A stretch of 64,000 nt of DNA from Pseudovirgaria hyperparasitica (Eukaryota; Ascomycota; Dothideomycetes; Acrospermales; Acrospermaceae), in assembly GCF_010093815.1 (NCBI RefSeq), contig NW_022985552.1, positions 1,535,943 to 1,599,942 of the forward strand. Direction: 5' to 3'. The position numbers and the translations under genes were made by a program. The notes beneath the pieces are model-generated. The model did not search any database. It saw only the letters and a list, made by a program, of their open reading frames with translations, and was not told the DNA's origin. Positions within the stretch are counted from its first letter, which is position 1, and each line of letters opens with the position of its first letter. This document shows, piece by piece, positions 42,773 to 53,249 of this stretch.

Positions 42773-44629
42773 ATGACTCAATCAATCAGTCGTCCGCTTT
42801 ACTCACTAAGACCGTATGTGGATATTTCTCCCAAATGTCTACTATCCCTTCCCATCTTGATGCATACTAACTCCTATGCCTCGTTGCATGCAGCTTCATT
42901 CAGGCGTACATGCTGGCGTACCTGTCTTCTACTGTCCCTTCGCTGATCAGTCTCTCCATTGTCGTCTTACGTCGGAGATCGAGTGCTGCCGCGGCACTGA
43001 CAAGAGTGGGTGATTCTTACTTCTTCTTTCACTATCCAATCCCAGCCCTCCAAGCAGGCTCCCACAAGCACGTCTTGCCTCCTACGGCTACGAATATCCC
43101 GAGACTACTTCTGAAAACCAAACAAATAACGCTGATTCACACATACTGCAGTTACGGCAGATCTTGTCTGCAGCCACTGGTCTCCACCGTTTCCCCGCCT
43201 TCTGTGCCGCCTTGATCGGAGGGTCAACTTTACTGCAGACTCCTTTTCGAATCATACTTGGATATCTGACTAAGCGTGGTCCAGCCACTGGCAAGCCTTC
43301 CCTTTTGATTCAACGTCTAGCAAGGTTTCTTGCAGCATTGTTGTCTTCCTATGTCTCCTTTATTTTTCTGAACAGTACTCCCGTCCAGTCGTCACATCCT
43401 GGTCATGATGTGCAAGAGTATCATGGCGCCGCCGTACAGCCGTTGGACAATGGCGAAGCTTCACTCAACGAACTTCGAAAAGTCACCTCGAGAGAATTGC
43501 CAAGCGACATAGCAGCTGTGCCTGCCCAGGCAATGACCGTGGATATTCTATCCCGTCCTCCAGGATCGCTCGCCGGAAAGTCCATGGATCTTACTCTACT
43601 GGCTTTTACTCGGGCTGCAGATATAGTAATTACCTCAATATGGTCTGCCAGTGGGCCACACTCTACGAGGACAAACCGGATAGCCTCTTTCTCCACACCT
43701 ACCCTTTTCTCCCTGTCTGCAGCAACCATCATGCATGCTTGGTTTTACGCCCCGCATGCCCTGCCTAGAACATATGTCAAGTGGATTTCTGCCGCGGCTG
43801 AGCTGGATCCTCGTTTGCTGCTTGCGCTGCGTCAAGCCCGTTATGGTAACTTCGTGTACGGCAAGGAGACGGGAATAGGCTCACTCTTGGGCAGCATGGC
43901 AGTCGACCACGGCCTACCCTTTGAAAAGGGCGATCCTGCTAAGACCATCCCGGTCGCGTGTGAGATTGTCCATTCCGGCGCGGGACCTAGCTGCGAAGTC
44001 CACGGTCTCGTTCGCTTTGCGCAAGGCTGGATGTTCGCGGCCAAGATGTACGCCCCCTTGCAGCTCCTCATACTGCTCCGGAAACTTCAAAGTGGTCGAC
44101 TGGGCTCTTCTGCTGCCAAGAAGAGCGCGTTCATACGAGCTATCGCGGGCACGGCGCGCAGCTCTGCGTTCTTGGGTGCCTTCATCTCCTTGTTCTACTA
44201 CGGCGTCTGTCTCGGGCGGACGCGGCTTGGACCTCGTATCTTCAGTCGCAAGACTGTGACGCCGCAGATGTGGGACGGTGGATTGTGTGTGCTATCCGGG
44301 TGTATGGCCTGTGGCTGGAGCATCCTCGTCGAGCGCTCGAACCGGCGAGAGGAGCTGCTCTTCTTTGTCCTTCCGCGTGCTCTCAGCGCGTGGTTTCCGC
44401 GCCGTTACCTGCGTGAGGTAAGTCTACCCGAAAACCCCTCCTTTTAAATCGCAGCTATACGTAGCATCTTCCAAGAGATTTGAGATTTTGACACGTCTAC
44501 AACTAGAATCAATGGAAAGAGCACCTCACGTTCTCATTCAGCGCCGCCCTCGTACTCGCTGCCGTCCAGGAACGTTCTGAAAAAGTCCGTGGTCTGCTGG
44601 GCAGTGTGCTCTCGCAGCTCCTCAGATGA
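42773..44629 (+). CDS. TMEM135-like integral membrane protein
   Basis: Exons 42773-42813, 42894-43005, 43152-44417 and 44507-44629 (introns 80, 146 and 89 bp), 513 residues. The chain begins MTQSISRPLYSLRPFIQAYM, continues LLRQIL-type helical sequence (LRQILSAATGLHRFPAFCAA), has a soluble central part, and ends with several hydrophobic segments. In the C-terminal half SAFLGAFISLFYYGVCLGRT, then GPRIFS, WDGGLCVLSGCMACGWSILV and RREELLFFVLPRALSAWFPR follow the pattern of the TMEM135/peroxisomal PMP52 family (Cys/Gly-rich helix, E-x-x-xRR-xE-L, PRAL). The last exon starts NQWKEHLTFSFSAALVLAA. A peroxisome or mitochondrial-dynamics role is known for animal TMEM135; location here is inference. Intron 2 is fully open in the frame of exon 2. 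Confidence 0.75.
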
Positions 44630-45730
44630 AGCCTGGGGCTTGGCTGTTAGTAGTACCTGTGTCTTTTTCGACATGAGGCTCTTCTGCGCATTAAAGAGAA
44701 TCTAACACCTTCTCTTGCGCAAAATAATCAATAACAGGGCTTACTTAATTAATCTTTCGAAATTCTACATCCACTCAGCCCAACTATAATATACGCATCG
44801 CCCATCTGAAGGTAGTCAGATGACGTCAGTCTCAAGTCCGAAACTCCCGAGTCAACCCGCCCAGGTCGTACCACAGCAAAGTCAAACAAAAGCCAACATC
44901 TGGATATGGCCTCGCCAGCTATCCTAGAATGTGTCAGCGTGCCAGATGTACGCTACCTCCCCTGAGCGCTGTCATCTAAGAAAAAGCATCCCGAAGAAAA
45001 CAGCACTTCGGTTCTTTGCACCAATTAATACCTACCGCTTTTTGGGTTTCACTATATCCCTTGTTATATATATGTTTTTTTCCTAAATCTGATAGATGTA
45101 TAATAGTATGTCCATCCATGATGATATGCGCTTCATGTCGAGAGGTTGAACCAGGTACAAAGGAAGACGTTTGTTCTATTATGACATGACTGGGTTGTTG
45201 GATTGGTGGTTGGGTAGTTGTACATGAATGGTTGTGATATATAATATATATAAGGTTAGAACTTTTTTATTTCTTGGAGGGTGTTTCGGTCCGCCGTTCA
45301 CGGGTCTGCTAACCTACTAATCTAGTTATCTGGTACCACCTCTCTTTTTGTCCTTGTATTTTCTCTTCTAAAAGGATGCTCGTGTTCGTGTGTGTATGGA
45401 TTAATAATGTATGCATCTTATGTATGTATGCAATTCGTCGTCATTCGTGGTGCGCGTGTCATATTTTCCATCCTTCCGTCTGTCCATCCTTCCATCCTAA
45501 GTTCCGTCCGTCTGTCCGGCCGTCATTTCGTGTCTCCAAAACAGTTACTCTTACTACTACTATAACAACTCCTACAAGGCGCTTCGAGATGCCAAGACCA
45601 GGCCATAAAACCCCCCGAAAGCCTTCCTTCTGGTAGGACCGTCAAGAAAAACCCACACAATTACACAATCATCCACACCACTCAGCTCATTCATTCATTC
45701 ACTCAATCCATCATTCAATCATGCAATCAT
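44630..45730. other. Convergent intergenic region with pyrimidine and TCAT repeats
   Basis: Between the 3' ends of the TMEM135-like gene and the Cys-module gene. Notable are a pyrimidine-rich ccatccttccgtctgtcc-type tract (45466-45524) and a (tcat)n tract that continues into the stop region of the next gene (45688-45738). No coding region or RNA gene seen. Confidence 0.5.
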
Positions 45731-45738
45731 TCATTCAT
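45688..45738. repeat. Degenerate (TCAT)n tract overlapping the C-terminal codons of the Cys-module gene
   Basis: Units tcat/tcaa/tcac repeat from 45688 to 45738, crossing the stop codon at 45731-45733. Simple repeat by inspection. Confidence 0.6.
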
Positions 45739-48560
45739 ACTTTCGCCAATCCGCCGCCAGCCGATCCATCTCATACTGCATCATCCGCTGCTGCTCCAGC
45801 AGACCACCAGACGCATTGCGATCCCGGCCGCGCCCATCAAGCCCCTCCTCAGCCGCCTTCTTAGTCGCCCTGTCCATTCTCCGTTCCAACGTGCTGATGC
45901 GCGCGCGATATCGATCCTCTTCGCGCTTGCGCTCGCGCGCTTTCGCCGCAAGAGTGTCGTAGTCGTTGTATTCGTCGCTGTCGGCCCAGAGCTTTTGCAT
46001 GGACTTGGGATACATCTGGCAGGACACGCCGTTGGCGTCGAGACTGCGGGGCAGGTATGTGGGCTTGGCGAGGAAGCGGTCGGCGAGATAGCCTTCCGCG
46101 ATGTAGGGCTTGATGTGTTTCGTGTAGCACTCGCTGCAGACTGTGAATTCGGGGAGCCGGGGTATGTAGTGCCATTTTGCGTTGGTTATGAAGAACCCAC
46201 GAGTGCATGGTGGGGGTGGTTGTGAGACCGATGTGGTGAGCTGGCGCTCTGGGGTGCTGGGGAACAGCGCGACCAAAGGCTTCATGTTGGGCATGCAGTA
46301 GCCCTGGTGCTTTGTCTCAGCTACGGCCTTCTCGTCGATAGCATGCAAAACATCGAGGTAGGACGTGAACTCGGGGCTTGAGGGTCGGCCAAGAGTACAG
46401 CGGTGTGGGCTGCGCTCGCGGGGTTGGGGAATGATGGTGAACATGCCCTTGAGCGTGGAAAAAAGGGCTTCGAGTTGGTGGATATCGTACGGACAGATGA
46501 ATAGATCTGGTACGAATTTGCCCTCGTGTTTTAGCCCATACCACACGCCAGGAATTTTTTCATTCTTAGGGCATTCGCTTTCTTTCTCCGCGATCTCGGC
46601 GAGATCCTTGATTAGCCCCAAGTCTCTTTCTCTTCGCCACTTGGTCAAGGTAAATGCCATGCGGACCCATGCCGAGTCGAAGCTACACCGCAGTTTGACA
46701 CCAGGTCGGTATCGCGGCCGTTTTATCTCGTCGTCATGATCGAAAATGGTACCGGCGATATGATTTTTGTAGCAGTCACGGCAGATGGCAAATTTGCTAT
46801 AGCCTTGAATAGCGACCCAGTCATCGTGATGTGTCGTCCAGCCAGGCCTCGGGCAAGACTTCATTTGTAAGACTCGCTCTGTTTTACGACGAGACTCGGA
46901 GTCTGATTCGGAACCATAAGAGTCCTTATGTCGATGTTTCGAAGTCGGAGAGTCCGTGCCAGAGCCAGTGGAATCTGTGTATCGATGTGTCAGAATTGGT
47001 CTTGTTGTTGCATTTTTTGGGCTGTGTCGTGTTGGCGACGAAGGTCGTGAAGATGATTTTTTCCAAGACTGCGCCTTGTTGACATCAAGTTCAGGCAAAC
47101 GTTGTCGCTGTATAGGAGCTTCTACAGTTGGAATATAGACGCCATCCGAGCCATGGTCATCGTCAGGATACGGTAGCTTCGATTTCCGGGCTGGAGTCGT
47201 TGCTTGCACTTTGATTACCGGACTTGGAGGTGGTAGAGTGTCGTGTCGCAATGACGAGGAGACTCTGGGCTCTGGCCTCACCCGCGAGTCGCCGCTGGAA
47301 TATGTAGAAGGATATCTATCGGCATCGCGAGTTCGCGGGGGTGAAGGAACACTATTATTATGGATCGGAGAGACAGGTCGCGAAGTTGGTTTGGAGCTAG
47401 ACCTAGGAAAGGTTGGTTGTTCCTTCTCCCATGGTGACCGGGGTGGCGATGGTGGGTACGAGGGTTCCTTCAACTGCGCCGAGCTCGGTACGGCGGTCGC
47501 AGGCCTCAAATGGCTATCTGAGTCCGGATAGCTGTTCCTAGGAGAATTGTTCTTTGAGCTGGCGGAGGTCTGCTGCGTGTGGATTTTCTGAGCTCTTTGG
47601 TTCGGAGGAGGGGTAGATGCCTGTGATGATGTGCCACTTCCGGGAGTGTCCGAGAACCTGACATTCGATTGCTTGGATGTTGCCTCCTTCTTGAGATCTT
47701 GTAAGGAAGCCCTTATATCTTCGCGTGCGTGATCACTGGAGCTAGGCGCAAAGGAGTAACGTGCGGGTCGCCTGGTATTTTTCAAGAGCTCCTCATCAAG
47801 CTCGACATCCGAGTCCTCGAATGTGCTGTTTGCGTCTGAAGTCATTGCTGATGAGCGTTGCGACTTTGGCCGTGGTTTCCGATCCTCAGGCGGAGCCAAT
47901 CTTGGCGTGCTCGAGTAGGAGGGTGTCATTGGCTTTGGAGATAGATAGAAGTCCCCTGGTTCTCGCTTGCTGGGTTTGTCTGAGTCCCTCGAGAACGCAT
48001 ATGGACTCGGCTCTCTCCTCGAGTAAAGATTTGCTTCTTCGATATCAGTATTCAGCGCCGGCATCCTGTTAAAACGTGACCTCCTCCGCTCGCGTGTAGG
48101 TGTATCTTGCTCATCGTCATTAGACCCTCTCCCGACAATGACAAAGCGGTCTTCCTTGTTCTCCGGAACAAAGGATGGAGGATCGACATCCTCAATAATT
48201 GGATTCTGATCAGGAGTGCCGCGGGCAGGGACATCGTCACGGGGATCAGTCAGGGATGCATTGCCAAACTCTTTGGCAAGAGCGTCGGATTCATCGTCTA
48301 CGCTCGGTGATGGAGGCCATCGCCGCCGTTCACTGCGATTATAAGCGGAGCTGGCACTCGAGAGATATGAGGGGTCGTTGTAGGGGGACGAGCGCGGAAT
48401 GTTTTCGTAGTGTCTCGGACTGTTGGGTGCACGCAATATTAGCTTGTGGATGGTAGCGATGATGTCTCACTTACTTATAGTAGTGACTGGAGTCGTAGTC
48501 GCGGGGACGAGTGGTATAGGGATCACGCAGACGATCGTGGGAGTAATCGTAGGACGGCAT
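45731..48560 (-). CDS. Large disordered protein with a duplicated Cys/His module, function unknown
   Basis: Exons (minus) 48475-48560 and 45731-48419 (intron 55 bp, GTAAGT...CTAAT...AACAG), 924 residues, beginning MPSYDYSHDRLRDPYTTRPR. Residues about 30-540 are disordered, Ser/Pro/Arg-rich, with many possible phosphorylation sites and a KEDRFVIVGRG strand. The C-terminal third has two similar modules: DDWVAIQGYSKFAICRDCYK with NHI (about 560), and AKWHYIPRLPEFTVCSECYT with KHI (about 790). Each is preceded by another Cys (CPRPGW; PPPPCTRG), so a zinc site CxnCxxCY...H is plausible. A charged coiled coil (about 855-900) precedes the C-terminus DRLAADWRKYE. I know of no named function; similar proteins are annotated hypothetical in other filamentous ascomycetes as far as I recall. 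Confidence 0.8.
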
Positions 48561-49070
48561 TAGGGAAGAGAGCGACAGAGGAGGAGTGAAGAGGATAGTG
48601 GAAAAGAGAGAGTATTTGACGGATACGAATTACATGGGTACGAAGGCTTGGTGGTGGAGAGAGAGTGTGCATGCAGCAGACCGGAAGGGTGGCTGTCGGT
48701 GTGGAGCGGAGGATTGGAGTCAGAAGGAGTCGTAGGTTGTAGTGTAGGTAAGTAAGTGGCCATAAGAGATTACAATTACATGATCGGAAGGCGAAACGAC
48801 TAAGCCAGCCGTAGATGACCGGACTCGACAAGAATGGTCACGCTGGTCGGAAGAGAGGATGAGGGCGAGAGTATTCAAGGTGATGAGCAAACAATGAGTG
48901 ACGACACAGCGTCAACATTACACCGTCTTGCGCGTCCAACGAGTACTTGTGGTGTACCAGTAATTAACTAATTAGGTACCTAGTAATGTACAGAGAGAGT
49001 GAGCAGTACTCGTCCAAGTACTCTGCGTACCTGAACGACGTTGGAAACCCATCCATCCCTTGTCATTATA

Positions 49071-49088
49071 CTACTAGGTACCTAGTAG
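49071..49088. repeat. Perfect 18-bp palindrome ctactaggtacctagtag
   Basis: Self-complementary over 18 bp. The core aggtacctagta recurs about 100 bp to the left (48973-48984). It could be a dimer-binding site upstream of the Cys-module gene (start 48560) or chance. Confidence 0.6.
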
Positions 49089-49287
49089 CACACGCTGATC
49101 TGGAGGGGTAATTTTATAAGGCGAACAAAAAGGCAGCAGCTGGGGATTATCAATTATTAGGCGACAAGGCGAACAGGTGAAGAGGCGAACACCGCTCATC
49201 AGATCCAGCCAGCAGCAGATCGACAAACCGCCTGCCGCCTGCCCTGGCTGCTTCAGGCAAAGTTCGCTGAGGACCCTGCAGCAGAGA

Positions 49288-49347
49288 CAGTGGGCAGTGG
49301 GCAGTGGTTAGTGGTTAGTGGGCAATGGGCAGTGGGCAGTGGGCAGT
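49288..49347. repeat. Heptamer tandem array (AGTGGGC/AGTGGTT), about 8 copies
   Basis: Units read agtgggc, agtgggc, agtggtt, agtggtt, agtgggc, aatgggc, agtgggc, agtgggc. Same 7-bp period and same A-R-T-G core as the array at 41299-41340. It lies about 0.73 kb upstream of a minus-strand start. Confidence 0.8.
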
Positions 49348-50472
49348 ATGTACTGAGTACTGTTAAGGCCCCCCGGATATGCGCCCATTGACCGCTTCTT
49401 CCATGCCCTGCACCAATCAAATTCCCTGCCCGGCCCTTTCCGCCACTGCACTGTCGCAACAGCCCCAGCCCCAAGCCTTCCAGCCCTATACCAACTACCC
49501 TTCATCGTAAACGCCATCAAGGCAGACAAGATGCCTTATCCATGCGCGTTCCTGCTTAGCGTTTGCCCTCTTGCCATACATATATTGGGTCTCGCCGTAT
49601 TCTGTTGGCTATCGCAGATGTAGGTGTCTTAAGGGCGTAGAGTGGCTATATTCTTCGTTGGATAGGTGGAATATGGGTGGTCAGGTGTTGGGGAGTGTGT
49701 GTATATGTCCTGCTGGATACGTAAGGATGGAGGGCTTATTAGGCGGGTAGGTGTGGATATTGTGTGATGGATATAATGGATCTGAGGGTTTGTTCTTGGG
49801 TGAATCTGAGGTATGTCGTGCTGTTTGTAGTATATCCTAAGCCTTCATGTTGAGCGGACGTCTATATGTTATGTTTTGAACAGCGATTTTGGACCTCATC
49901 ATCAAGCAAACCTCTGCTACACTGCACTATCACCAGCATCCTCAGGTCCTCCCAGTGGAGCAAACACCTTGACGCCCCGTTACCACCACCAAAACCCAAG
50001 CATCAAGATCACTGCAATCCACCATCTGCTCTACTAGCAATCTCAAGATCATCACCACAAGCAAGCACACATCACCAATATCACCAACACCAGACGCACA
50101 ATTTTTGGTGGGAGATGGCCATTAAATTAAACCATCTCCCCTTTTCTAAGATATTTTTTAATGTGCAAGAAGCACGAAACTAAACGAGTGGACGGTCCCC
50201 CTGCCGCCGCAATAGGCGCAGGGGGACCAGAAACGGCCAACGACGGACCGGACAGCAAGAACAACGCAACCGGCGCCCATCGGCGCCCCCAGCAGGTGGT
50301 GGAGGAACAGCGGTAACGACAGTGATGACAAAAGAAAAAAAGAAAAAGGAAAGGAAGGAACAAAGGAAAGAAACAAGCAAAGAGGGTGAGTGCAGCAGCA
50401 GCAGCAGCGGCAGCGGCAAACGGCACGACACAACACAGAACGCCAAACTCCAGAGGGAAAAGCCAGCAACGC

Positions 50473-52547
50473 CTACGCGGAGCTCTGCGCGGCCCAGTAC
50501 GCTGCGAACGCCTTGCGCTCCGCCGTGCTCTCCATCTCCCAGGCCTGTCCGGCCAGCACGATGCTCTGGGTGAGGCGGACCTCATACCTCTTCACAATGC
50601 GGACATTGTACTCCGCACGACGCTCGGCAGCGAGCCAAGCAGCATGTAGCCTAACGAGCGCTGCATGCATCTTAACATAGGACTCGCGGACGGCGTGCTC
50701 AATGTTGTCGTTGTCCGCGTCGACGATGCGCTCGACGACGCTGCTGAAGAGAGCCTTGTCGGCCACGTGTGGCTCGAGGAGGGAGACGAGTGCCAGGACG
50801 GCAGGTGCAAACGACGGATTCGTCGTTGCTTCGGTAATGGACGCGGGGGGCGCGCCGGCCTCTGCGAGCATGGCCTTGAGCTTGTTGATCTGGGCAGGCG
50901 AAGCGACGGGACCGCAGAGGTGCTCGAGGAGCATGTTGTGAGTTCTGCCAATGTGGATGCACGTGTTTACGAGATCGCCGCGGTACATGCTTTCGTCCTC
51001 TGCGATTTGTTTGTTCAAGCGGAGTTCTGCTGTCTGCTCCATGACTTCTGCCTTCTGGCGATCATCGCACGCGATCATGGCTTGCCTGTGCTGTTCCTTC
51101 ATGTCGGCGAGTTGTCTGGCGTGATTGGCTTGCATCTGGGCCATCTTGGACTGAGCCTCCTTCAGACTGGAGCTGGCCACCTTGAGATCGGAGCTGATCA
51201 ACTTGCTCTCAGAAACCACAGCGTGGACTCGCTTCGGATAGAGTTCAACGAGAGAGATAACATCTTGCGAGAGGTCGGTATTGAATAGCACGGCGGCGGT
51301 GAGTTCGCGAAAGTGATCCTTCAGCTCTGGGACGACATCGAAAACCGTGTGAGGCACACTAGAAATACCAGAAGAAGACCACACCCGAAGCAAGGACTTG
51401 TAGAGCGGCTCTTGAGCCGTGTGGACATTCTCTTTTCCGGTGAAAGAGCCGGGGTGTCGCTTGTGTGGTACTGTGAAAGCCGACGAGGCCGCGATTGGGA
51501 TGTTGACATGACGTACTTGCATATTCCTGTCTTGTGCGGATGGAATGTCGTCAAAGAAGCCGTCTCCTCCGGGCACGGGCATGCTAGAAGCATCATTGAG
51601 GGTGGTGCGTCTCGAAGGACTCGGCTGACTCTCTCTGAGCGGACGAAAGCGGCTGCTACGACGAGGAGTGGTAGGCTCGGGACTTGAGGAGCTGCCCAAT
51701 CCATGCAAGCTTGCCATGAGGGTCAGGCGTTGAGGGTCAAAGGTCTCTTCAATTGGGTCCTCCTGTATAGGAGTTGCCATGAGATTAGCAAGAGGTCTCA
51801 ACGCCAAGCCACGTCTGCGTGAACGATTCCATACCTGAGTGCTTCCGGTGTAGACTGAGTTGACATGAGGGTTATTGTTCGAGGGAGGCGATGTACTACC
51901 CCTCAGTTGCTCTGTCAAGCGCTGATTCTCATCGATTGCCGTCGCAAGGGCTTGACGAGCATCGTCTTGTGACATTGAGCTCCGGTTCATGACAAGATCA
52001 AGCTGTGCTCGCATACGATGATTGTCTTCCATTATACGCCGACGTACTGCTGCATCAGAATCAGCCACAGTCGGCGGGTTCTCCCAGGTCGGATTGTCCA
52101 AGGCCGTCAAGGTCGGTGGGCCATTGGGGATGCTCTGCTACCGTTAATCATGTACAGACAAGACAGAGACACCAACTTACTGTTGGGGCAACCTCGAGCG
52201 GAGCCTCGTCAACTATGGCTAAGTGGTCTTGAGAATGAACCCCATTGGCATCAGGAACAACGTCTTCGATGACTGAATTTGCGGAAGTGGAAACCGTATC
52301 GGGAGTGATGAAGCGAGCAGTGTTGTCTACATCAATGTTTAGAAGACGCAGCCCTTCACAAGAACGATCAATAGAGCTTGATGTACCTAGATCTGAGGTC
52401 AGACTTGTTTTACATACATGGTAGTGTGTTCAGGAACAAGCTGCTCGGCTTACCTGGCTCAAGTTCTTCAACCCTTCCGTGGTGATCCTCATCTGTTACG
52501 TCGACGGCACGATCCTTGCCGCTGCGGGAGCTGTCTGATGGGTTCAT
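50473..52547 (-). CDS. Coiled-coil protein of unknown function, with a candidate 6-nt microexon
   Basis: Exons (minus) 52454-52547, optionally 52387-52392, 52181-52326 and 50473-52137, 636 residues (634 without the microexon). The N-terminus MNPSDSSRSGKDRAVDVTDE is acidic and disordered. VRRRIMEDNHRMRAQLDLVM is a first short coiled coil, followed by a Ser/Pro/Arg-rich stretch with a KEN-like GKENVH. A central coiled coil covers about 370-480 (SDLKVASSSLKEAQSKMAQM; RQLADMKEQHRQAMIACDDR), and a helical Ala-rich C-terminus (about 490-636) ends ERKAFAAYWAAQSSA. No family recognised; a spindle, septum or cell-cycle role would be guesswork. The acceptor of the last intron is a tandem TAGCAG, giving an optional Gln. 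Confidence 0.72.
52387..52392 (-). other. Candidate 6-nt microexon (ATCTAG) of the 636-residue gene
   Basis: Minus strand: ctgacctcag precedes and GTACAT follows. It splits a 127-bp intron into 61 bp (52393-52453) and 60 bp (52327-52386). Spliced in, it codes Asp-Leu across the junctions (G|AT CTA G|AC); spliced out, the frame is kept. Confidence 0.5.
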
Positions 52548-52587
52548 GGTGTCTAATGGTGTTGAACTAATCGTACGCTACGTGTTG

Positions 52588-52866
52588 TCAACTTCCGTTT
52601 CCAGCCAGAGTAATCCAAAATATCACAACAACAACAGCAATGACGCCAAGAGCGATACGAACTCTGGTGTGTGTAGCCAAGACGGTCCAAGAGAGACCAA
52701 GAGAGGTAAAGGAGTGTCGTGGAGATAAAAGTACAAATAATACAAATAATTGATACAGGAACAGCAGTAACAAATTTCTCTGAAAGTGTGTTGAAGAAGG
52801 AAGGGAGAGAGACCGCCCATCGTTGACTGAAATACTTCTGTGGGCCTTGGCATTACCGGACGCCAT
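52588..52866 (-). CDS. Possible small membrane protein, unproven
   Basis: 92 codons from an ATG at 52866 (MASGNAKAHRSISVNDGRSL). Two hydrophobic segments (about 31-50, LLLLFLYQLFVLFVLL; and about 70-88, IALGVIAVVVVIFWITLAG) separated by a polar turn would make a hairpin membrane protein. It ends 40 bp before the start codon of the 636-residue gene on the same strand, so it could be a small gene, an upstream ORF in that gene's leader, or chance. No family recognised. Confidence 0.4.
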   Translation of the reverse strand: MASGNAKAHRSISVNDGRSLSLPSSTHFQRNLLLLFLYQLFVLFVLLSPRHSFTSLGLSWTVLATHTRVRIALGVIAVVVVIFWITLAGNGS

Positions 52867-53249
52867 GGTTACGTGACAGTTTGATACCTTATCAACAAGA
52901 GGCGGTGAGCATAGCAGAACCTGGGGAAGGTCCTGGCCTGAATGTTGACAAGTGAACAACGGCAGAATGTGTCAACAGCCGGACGCGTCACCGATCCAGA
53001 CCCTGTGTGAACACCCAGATCTTGCCCAACCCAAGGATGAAATGACGTGGAATTGTTTACTGCCAACAACATCTCATTTGATCAATATCTTACGTGGGTT
53101 AGATAAATACCACACGGTCTTATGCTGTCTCCAAGGCATGCCTCCAGAAGTATGAAATCGCTAACTGACCTAGGCATCCGAACCTGTTATACTCAAAAGA
53201 CATGCTGGAACCGCCCATTGTGAGGTAAAATCTCACACAATACTACTCA
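52867..53249. other. Short intergenic region
   Basis: Between the RFC1 3' end and the putative small membrane protein gene. No feature can be supported. Confidence 0.5.

Larger units (their letters stand above)
48561..50472. other. Intergenic region, 1.9 kb, with heptamer array and palindrome
   Basis: Promoter of the Cys-module gene and 3' flank of the 636-residue gene. Contains an 18-bp perfect palindrome (49071-49088), a second copy of its core (48973-48980), and a 60-bp heptamer array (49288-49347). Some open frames are repeat-driven. No gene supported. Confidence 0.5.

Noticed and set aside
49253-49529. Minus-strand frames over the heptamer array
   Set aside because: Their translation is the repeat itself (period 7 giving a repeated peptide), not a gene.
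50127-50585. 152-codon minus frame and CAG-rich plus frames at the 3' end of the 636-residue gene
   Set aside because: Shadows of the real gene's C-terminus and of a CAG/CGG simple repeat at 50393-50420.
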